Shown here piece after piece: positions 1 to 9,800 of a stretch of DNA of 25,194 nt. The position numbers and the translations under genes are program-made. Numbering within the stretch: the stretch's first letter is position 1; each line of letters opens with the position of its first letter. The notes below the pieces were generated by a model, which worked only from the letters and a program-made list of their open reading frames with translations, did not search any database and had not been told where the DNA came from. Origin of the DNA: Elysia marginata (lineage: Eukaryota > Mollusca > Gastropoda > Plakobranchidae); assembly GCA_019649035.1 (NCBI GenBank), contig BMAT01007387.1, positions 18,224-43,417 of the forward strand, in the 5' to 3' direction.

Positions 1-46
1 GTACCATAGATTTTTCACTTAAAACGCCAAAAGATAGCTATTGTAT

Positions 47-66
47 TTGTTGTTGTTGTTGTTGTT
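47..66. repeat. (TTG)n microsatellite
   Basis: About six to seven TTG units. The rest of 1-790 shows no exon or element I can support. It would be intron of the left gene (exon 5 donates at 795-796). Confidence 0.9.
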
Positions 67-796
67 ATTGCTACAGCAAAGCCAACTGACACGATCGAGA
101 TAGCTCTAAATGAAACCAGTGTGGGTTCATTCAAATAAGTGAAGAAGACCAATATGCTTGAATAGCTGCAATCAGTCGCATATGACATTCCCTTTTCTCT
201 TCCACTACAAACAAAATGACTCATGTAGGCATTAAGCTTTTAGTTTTAGAAAGAAAAAATATGTATGAAACATTAAAAGCACTTAATACAGAGCCAATAT
301 GCCACAAACATATTTATCAATATTATAGAGAATTTAGGCTTTCAAAACAGTGATCAAACAAAAGATATTGCTATGGCTGATGAAGTGTTCGACTAACAAA
401 AGTAAGATAATTTATTGAAGCAAAGCTAAGTAGTTTGAGGGAAACAAAACAATGAAAACTAGAAGAAAAGATGCGATTAAGCCTCGTATGCCTTTCAGCC
501 AAGAATGGCTACTCTAATTCTCTCTTGAGACCGCATTCCCGGTACATGTGGTTTCAAACCAGGGGAAGTAATTTCACAATACTGTTAGACACTTATGGGG
601 ATCAGTTAACTCCCCTTTTTATAAATCAAATTCTCATAATTTTAAATTTTAGGTCATTCCCGAGCAATTTGAATTATGAAGTTTTGAGTGTAGTTTAAGA
701 CAGACATGAAAGATGGCCAGGACTTGAAGGGCTGAGAAGAGCAGGACAGAAGGACTCTAAACAGACAAGTTCTTAAGTTCAACACATCTAGCTTAC

Positions 797-860
797 CGAT
801 GGCAGAACCACTCTCCTTATCTTCCTCTGCAAGCTCAATCACTTCCAGACCGTCCTCTGC
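797..860 (-). CDS. Exon 5 of the NRF1-module gene (acidic)
   Basis: The exon is 64 bp, entering in phase 0 and leaving in phase 1. The acceptor is TTAATTGTACAG and the donor GTAAGC. It encodes AEDGLEVIELAEEDKESGSA followed by I and a split glycine codon. It is short and acidic with no recognisable motif. The next exon lies to the left of the window. Support is the good splice sites and phase match across a 4-kb intron, so it is less certain than exons 2-4. Confidence 0.6.
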
Positions 861-3800
861 CTGTACAATTAAGGCAAAACAAAACAGTCTTTATGTTTTA
901 CAGGAATTCACACAGAACCACCATGAAAGCATTTACTTTTTAAAAGAGGCTATAGCTTGCCATAAGAATACAGGTTACAGTAGAACAATTTGATTTTACC
1001 AAGATCTAGAATTTAGGATGAACTTATTCGCTTCAGCTGAGTTTCATTGGAGAGTGTAAGAATGTAACTTAAAGTTTTCAAACATTTTCTTCACTACAGC
1101 TTTGGGTACATATCTTGGGATAGTAAAATAAAAATGACAATATCAATAATAACGATAGAACATTAAAAGTACAAAAAATAATTATAATACCGTCACGTCC
1201 AAATGATTTGAACCTGTATAATTTGAATATTTATTTAATTTGAGCTATAACCATATTACCAATCTTATGCTTGCTCAATTTAATGTACTGATAATAAAAA
1301 TTTCAGATAATTCAGTATTAAATCTTGTTTCTCAGGGATTTTTAAATACCCACTCATTGTGAGGCCATCTCTCTCTTCTTATGAAACAAACAGTACAACA
1401 TACAGCTTCTTCAGCATAAGTTCTGATAGAATGACTACATCTAGGCAGTTTAGTGAAAAATTCAAAATCACCACAGAGAGTTAAGACTTATACCATATTA
1501 AAGCTCTTGGGACACTGATTACAGACCTCTTCAAATTATGTTGATATCTTTATCTGATTACAGATCTCTTTAAATTATGTTGATATCTTTATCTGATTAC
1601 AGATCTCTTTAAATTATGTTGATATCTTTATTAGTTCAAAAGTTATGATAATTTTTCTCTACAAATTTGACCACTACTTCGGGTCAAATTTAGCATAGGA
1701 TTTTTGTGCCTGTTTTCGACACAATTTTCAGAAAAAATCTTGTAACTTAACAATCACTGCACACATTTTAAAGATTCTTAGATCAAATTGTAGAGAATTC
1801 TTAACAGGAAAAGACAAACACATTCAGAAAGCTTGACATCTTAAATGAAAAGTATGTATGGGTATAGTGAGGGGAAAACTTGCATAAATCCGAAGTGCAT
1901 TAAATCCGCAGAGAACATACCATAACTTTTTAACCAAAAGTCCAATATGCTTATTCTTAAGTGCTATACATCAAATTGTTGGGAATTTTATATAGAATAA
2001 AATAAACACACCCAGAAAACTTAACATCATAAAAGAAGATTTACATGGGTCATACCTGGAGAAAATTTGCATAAAAATCCTAATTTCAAAGTGCTTTATA
2101 TCTGCGCATAACATATCATAACTTAAAAACCAATACCTCAATTTTCAAGTCAATTACATAAAAATGTAGGTAATTTTGTAAATAAAGGATACAAATACCC
2201 TCAGAAAGCATTTATTATTAAAATCTTTTATTATCAAGTCTTAGGAAATCTGCATTTAGTTGGTTCAAAGATTTCTCTTTTTTTTTTGTTCTTAAACTTT
2301 TGATGTTTTTCTATGAAGAGTTTGTGTTTTGGTTTTGCTTTTCTTCTCACATCTTTGCTGAAGAATTTGATTTTTTGATGTATATTTAATGCCCTTAATT
2401 TTTCAAAGCAACGTTTGTTGTCTTTGAAGAGGACTTGTGACAATCTTGTCTCTTTGATATTACAATCTATCTGTAACAAATAAGTCTCTAGACTATTTCA
2501 CTTTTCAATGCTAAACCTCATTAGACATCGTTGATAATGACAATAGCTTTGAAAACGCTTTTTCTAGATTGTTTTGTGGTCTATCACTATTCCGCGTTTG
2601 CAACATTTGCCAAAATTCTTAACGATTCTTATTAAGTTTGTAATTGAATACTATAGCCTAATAAGTAATTATAGAACGTAGAGGTGCTACTAGATTTAGA
2701 TATCTAATCTGGTCTAATCTAGATTTAGCTCTAGATCTAAATGTCCTCAAACGTACTTGTGGAAAAAATATAAAAAATTTAATGGTAAAACTCGTAAAAC
2801 AAGTAAATCTAGAGATCTAGACAGTTACTGTAGCCATGGGCTTAGATCTAGAATTTCTAAAACTAGATTCTACATCAATCCGAAACAGACCCAGATGCAA
2901 GGATGATCATGTTGCAAGTTCTAGTTTTTCTTCTTATGCTCCAGGAATAAAAGTTTTTAGACGCAATAATACAATCTGCAATAATTCCAACAATGGCCAG
3001 GTCTTCATTATCAATTCACATTTCGGTCTAGAAATCTCGATTATTTCAATCATTAGCCATCTAGAACAGACAGGATCTGCGAAGCATGACGTCATTGGCT
3101 TTGCTAGTCCAAGCCGGGCGATTTTCGGTATTAAATCTATTATGTTCCTTTACGGAGATAACAACAACCCAATCGTGGTAACTTCAATTTTGATGAAATT
3201 TGGTCAGTTACAGGTTGAAATGACGATCTAAAGAAGAGCCAGTTTTTAAAAACGTAAGGCCAGTAGTTATTATCATAAGTGTTTAAAATTCCGGTTTTTT
3301 CAATGTAAATTGTCTCATGATTCAGTGGACCGATTCGAATACCATTATAAAGCTCCGTTTTTCTTCTTCAAAAAGTGGTATCGCATGCAGCAGTTATTGT
3401 AAGTTTTCTGTACATAGCCCAAGGTTATTCAATAGAACCGACAAACGAAGCATCACAGCCAGGCACAAAAATGATAGGCGCTTTTGACTGCTGGCGATCG
3501 CGTTCACTTAACTGCCTACTAAATCTGTTTACTACAGGGATGCAAGCAGCTCATGAGAAAAAAGCAGGAAATTTTTTATGGAAGTTTCCGAGCGCGCGCT
3601 ATTCTGATTACTAAAGCCAGCCTTTCAGTGTCTAGCAAAAACGATTTTGCCACCAGTTTGGTAAGAAACTCTCCTTTAACACAGCAAACATCATGCAACA
3701 CCATCCTAGTCCGAAATTTTTCCTGCTATAACTAGAATAAAAGCCTCCATTGATGTCTTTCTCCTTCATTTGTTCTTTGAAATAGAACTAGACTTGGAAT

Positions 3801-6800
3801 GGCCACCATGATGATAATCTAGATTGTTAGCAAATGTTACTAGATCTAGATTTTCTAACGTAAGTAAGTAAGGCTGAGTCAGTTAATGACTAGCTACACT
3901 GTTTCTCCACGTTTAATCTAGATCTATAGAGAGATAGAATAGATCCTCAGAATCTAGATTTGAAGAGAAAGACTACTAGATCTAAGAGTTGAAGCCTCTA
4001 GCCTGGCACTTGCTTGAAAATTAAACAGATCTAGAACAACGAGGTGCAGCAATCACTGAACAAGATTGCTCTTGGCTAAAAAAGACGAAGTGCACAAGAT
4101 TGCTAGGGGCTAGATCTAGATGTAATGCAAGAAAGGATTATAAAGGACTCTCTATGTTTTGAACAGTCATAGAACCACATGTTCGTATTATCGCAAGATC
4201 ACTTTATTTATGACTAGGCCTAGAACTACACGGAGTATACAAAAGATAAACAAGAAAAATTATCGGTAGCATACTTTCACTTTTGCTTTTACGCCCATTG
4301 GCCATTTGTATGGACAGTTTTGAACTCATCACGAAAAAGAAATCGGGCGATTAGGTTCCATATAAAATATAAACGGAAATCGACTAACGGATAAACAAAA
4401 AGAAATAATCGGTATCGCCATAGAATCGGACAAGGGTTAAATGTAAATCGCTTCCGATTTTCCGGTCGTCTTTTCTCGGTTTAAGTTCTTATTTTAATAA
4501 GATTATAATTTTTCCGACTTTTTTGTTGCTGATAGTCTGGTTGAAGAAGGAATACGAAAATTGGAAAAATCGGGGTATACGAAAAAATCGGAATTCCGAT
4601 TAAAATCGGAAAACTTGCATCCCTGTTACTAGTGCAAATGAGTCACATGTTACAAATTTCTCATAAAAAGATGCTCATGTTTTGAATAATGCTTTTATCT
4701 AAGCTTCAAATCATTTAAAATTGCATTAATCCATGACAACTATGTGTGAAGATTTTTTAACTGCTTTTGATTGAAACTATAAAGTGGAGAAAAAGAGTTC
4801 AAACCTCTGACATCCAACTGATTTTCCCTAATTGCAAGACATACAAATCTTGTCTAGAGGGCTTACCTCTGGTGAAGGCATCTCATCAAGACGACACAGC
4901 AAGTCTGCTACCCCATGGTAAGAGTAGCAACTGTGGACTAGCTTGCGTAGGATAAGAAGTCTCTCTTCCTGCAACAAAAAGAAAGGCATTTGATCATGGT
5001 GAAAGTAAATACAAAAAAATATCATGTAGGCCTACGGTTTATTGTTTCTTTACATGACAGAAAGGAAAAGTCTTCCCAGGCATGCCTTTCAGAAGAGCCG
5101 TCACAACACTATCCTGCCATGAAAAAAAAAGAGAAAAAAAAGTTCTTAAAAACTTCCAAGTACAATTAAATCTGCTTAAAACCATCTCCAATAGACATAA
5201 GCATTAACAAAACCTACGGTGAAAAATCAAATTAGATGCAAGTCTTTACTATAAAATGGTTGTCTCCACTGGACACAAACACACACACAAAATCAAATTG
5301 ATTAAAAATCGACTAAAGCAGAGTTCCCTAGGTATATAGGCCCTAAACATGCAAAACTTAACGCTTTATTGAAATCTGCATCTAGTATACTTCCTTGACC
5401 AAACGCAATAACTTCTTCTGAGATCACAAAAAAAAAAAATTGTTGAAAATTTATAAGCAACATCACAGAGTCAGTACACTTGAAGTTCCATGAGTTATTA
5501 CACAAGAACAGGGACAGGAATGGCTGGAGAGCTACAAGGCAGAAAGCGGTGCTCCTACTGTCATGGTTGGGGATGGGGACAGGTAGGATTCTATATTTGA
5601 AGACAATCTAGTAATGATGCAAAATTGTGGTATATTAGCCCACCTTCTCAAGATGATCATGCATGTAGCATTTAGGATTTCTCCACTGCACATCTGGAGG
5701 CCACCAGGCCGGCTTGTCTGTCTCATTCTCAAACCGTGGCTCCTGAGGCATCTTGTCTTTTGATGTCATCGACACAAGCACTGGGATTAGAGTCACCAGG
5801 TACGACTGAAATGCAGGCAACACAATGATAATCAAATGAGAAACAAGTGTCATGATCACATGCGGTGACCAGAAAATAAGGAAAAAAAAACAAGTTGTAA
5901 TAAGGGGTGAAAATAAGTTTACATTATGAATCTAAGAAACAATTCAGCCTTTATCTTAAAATTTTTTTTAGAAGATTCTGCACACTGTTCACCTGCCTAA
6001 ATGTGAAATTCATGAGGAGGAAACCATGCTTTTGATCACTGCAAACACTCTTATACCTTTACGTAGCAAATAATGTTTTAATAGCTCCACAAAAATTTAT
6101 GTTATCAGGATTAGACTATAAAGTCCAGTTGGAAGATTTTTAAACTCATGAAAACAAAATTTAAGTTATCCGAAAAATTGAATCATCAGTGCATAATACT
6201 GTATATCACAAAAAAATAATTAAATTTTCAATTCTAAATATATATAGTTGAACCTGCCCATGGTGACCATTGAAGATCAATATTTATGGTGGTCCTGATG
6301 GAAACGGGTGGCGATGGGCATCATGCTTGTAAGCCTTTAAAGTACAGTTCTTTTCATTTCGGTTTTTTTTTTTTATGCAGTTATTAAATAAATAATTTAA
6401 TACAAAATAATAGGTTCATGGCCAATGATAGCTAATTGGTTCTTCTCAGGAGAAGTGGTTGCGTTGGAGAGGTTTTTTGTGAAAAGATTGAAAAAAATAC
6501 TGTGAATTAAAAAAGCTGCCCATGGTCAGGTTGGTAAGGTGGTTGCAAAGAAAGATACCAAAGTATAGAAAAAAGGCAAAGGTGTCGTTCAAAAGCCGTC
6601 ATCAATACAGGTGGTCGGCTAGGCAGGTTCAACTGTAGTCCGAAACAAGTAAATATTTGAATGATATAGATTCAAACTATCAAGACCCAACAACATAGCT
6701 GGCACTAAACTTGACAAAAATAAACTTGATCGAGATTTGAAACAACATGTAAAAGAAAAGAAAAATTTAATAAGGATGGCAATCGTTTTTTTTTTTTTTT

Positions 6801-9800
6801 TTTTTAAAAGCAGCTGGTGTTAAAATTGATTACCTACACAAAAATCCAATTTCAAAAGCTTTTTGTCACAGCTACTTAGCAAATTTACATAAATGAATTA
6901 CTTCCACAAAGAGGACAAACTGCTGAGCATCTAAAAATAACAAGAGTCTCAAATATCTAACAGAGAAAAGGTTTCTTAAAAATCTAAACAAAATAATGCT
7001 ATATATTCAGTTTTAAAATTAAGTGTTTTAACCAGCCACTCACGACACTTGTGTTATCCAGAGTGATTGGTGGGAGATCCTTTCCCCGCTCCATACCAGC
7101 TGACAGCTGATAAGGAAATTAGGTCAAGGTCAAAAGCTTGCTATGCCAACTCCATTACTCTTAGCAGAGAGGAACTGTGGACAAAACAACGATGATACAA
7201 TACAAGATCTCTTGATAAAGTGCTGTTTTGGGTCTTTAAATAAAAATGGGGGAGGACGTTCAGTAAAAAGACTGATTTGCGGTCACACTTATGATGTCAA
7301 ACTCTTGATATAATCTAAGGCATACATCTTTTCTAGACATAATAAAACAGTCATATTCTTACTCCGTTTAAAAAAAAAAAAATTGGGTTTCCCAAAACAG
7401 TCTTTTCCGCATTTTTCCTAAACTCCTTTTGCTTTCAAATGTTCACCAATGGTTCTGACCTAAATCTATGTCCCAACTTGAGAATTACGCAAGCTATTCT
7501 GCATTCCTCCTGGCAGATTGTGCAACCTTTTCTGAGGCCTGATAACAAAAAAATGATTATGCAGCTTAAATAAAACGCTCTTTGATACACAATTCCACAC
7601 CAATAGGTAGATTTAGGTCAAAGCCAGTCTTCCTCTCATGGTTGCCAACAAATAATTGTAGCCAAATTCGCAAAAACAAATTAGTTTTGGAGTTACGATC
7701 CTTTTTTATTTTTTTTTTGTCAACGGACGTTAAATACAAATTATTACAAATTAAAAAAGTCATACAGCATAATTTTCTTTCCAATTCTTTAAATTAAATT
7801 CTGCTCACAAAAGTTTTCCTACAACTACAAGGATCTTTGCTAGCATCTTACAAAATTTAAGGTGATTTCTCTAAAAACGAATTAGCATTTAGGTTTAAAA
7901 AAGATGCCTAAAGTAATAGGTTTCAGAAATGACTGAATCCCCCCTCCTCCCAATTACATGTTGAGGTAAGGTAATGTGTCATTCTGAAGACATGAACTAC
8001 AAATCTCATCATTTTGAGGCTAAATTATGTGCAAACTATCAGTAGGAATTTTAAGGAAACTATCATAACCATTTAATTTTGTGCAACCTGTCACCTAACT
8101 AGTATTTACCAAGACCCTCTCCTATGTTGACTTTCATTTGAGGAATTAACCAGCGGCAAGACACTTATGTGGCTGGCTTTGAACCCCCTAGGTCAATTCC
8201 GCTCCAAGTCAGTACTGACTTTCAGGTAGACTTGCTTTTAAGTTTAACTCACATTTTGCACTCCCTTGTCATACCAGAAACGAGATAGCTGGGAACATCA
8301 ATCAAAAATAAAGGGAAATTTTTTTCCATGCCACCCCCCCCCTACCCAAATAATGTATTATGATTATAGACCAACTACTGATTTACAATCAATACCACTA
8401 GCCTGAGGGTCAACGAAGAAGGGAAACTGATATAGTGGGCAGAGAGGGGACAAATTTTGCATGTCTAGAACAAAGAATCTGGTTAGGATGGTGTTTGGTA
8501 GGTCATGTTTTTCAAGATTTTGACAGCTTCTAAGTAATTAACATTGCATAATAATTAATATCACCCAGAAGACCCTAGATGCGTGTATAGGTGGAGAGGG
8601 TTTGATTAGAGGAAGTCTCAACCCTTGTCCTTGATTGTTTGAACTATGACATGTTACTGTTACTTAGCCACCTGTCATAGTTGTAACCAGGTCCAGCCTC
8701 ATGTCAACCAGACCAGGGTTATAAAAGTTTTCCCACCAATTCATCCAGGGTGAAATGATACAATTTTCCCTTGGAAGCTAGCATGCTTTGATTTTGAAGA
8801 GAAAAAGGAATGGGGTGGAGGGTTGAAGGGGCATCATTTGACTTTGAGCGTGTTTAATCACCTGATTTCGTTTGGATATAATACTGTTGGTAGACTGTCA
8901 CATTTCAAAGGGCTTTGTGTATATATTCTGATTGACCTGCAAACATTGAACAAGGCAGATCGCCGACCCAAAAACGCGATCAATGAAGATGATGACCACT
9001 TAGCAAGAATTTAATCAATTTCTCTAAAAATAAGACAAATATTAAAGAATTCAGAGCAATACAGTTAACCTCAGAAAACCACCCTTCAGCCACACCCAAC
9101 TTTTCACATCCAGTTACCTGTGCCAGCCTAGCAGTCAGGCCTCACAGTCCATTTGCTATGATTGTACCCACAGATTAGGGGTGATATATAATCTCATACA
9201 CCTGAAAAAGAGCCTCTAATTTCTTTAAAAAAAAAAGATGTCTAAACCTTTTTGACAAAAATGCGCTTTAGAAGACTGTGAGTAAGGGTAAATATTAAGC
9301 AAAAATTCAAACAGTTCTTCAAATATTTCTGGCACATCTGGGAGCCTTTGAACTTGAAACAAGAAGTTTTTTTTAAATGTTGGAATTTTTAAATATTGTC
9401 ATAGCTCCATCTCTTACTTTGAAAATACAATAATGAGATTTGACCGAAAAAAAAAACTACTAATTTTAAAAACCAAAGTGATCAAACGGACTCTATTGCC
9501 TAGGTAGAGAAGTTCTAAAAGTAAAACCTAACTGTACAGCCCTAGATCTAATCTCAATCTCAAACTACATCATTTAATAAAGCTTCATGCCAAAACACAT
9601 CATACATTATAACTTATAATTTTTGTATACATATGCCCTATAACGCTAAGAAAAAGAGCAAGTTAAGCTATTTATATTATGTATTATTTATGATACATTT
9701 TGTCACTCAACCATTCATGTAGGATGTTACTGAAATATTGAGTTCATGGTGGTTTCCTCTGCTAATAAGGTACTCAGGTTTAAAAACAAACAAAACTCTT

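Noticed and set aside
654..796. Continuation of exon 5 past its donor
   Set aside because: The frame stays open, but the residues lose the acidic character and a strong GTAAGC donor is present at 796-791.
7566..7797. Overlapping open frames of about 70 codons on both strands
   Set aside because: They shadow each other in AT-rich intron DNA, with no motif and no splice-site support.
9061..9535. Mariner element between CAGTTAACC and its apparent partner near 9530
   Set aside because: Only six terminal bases agree between the two ends, which is within chance.
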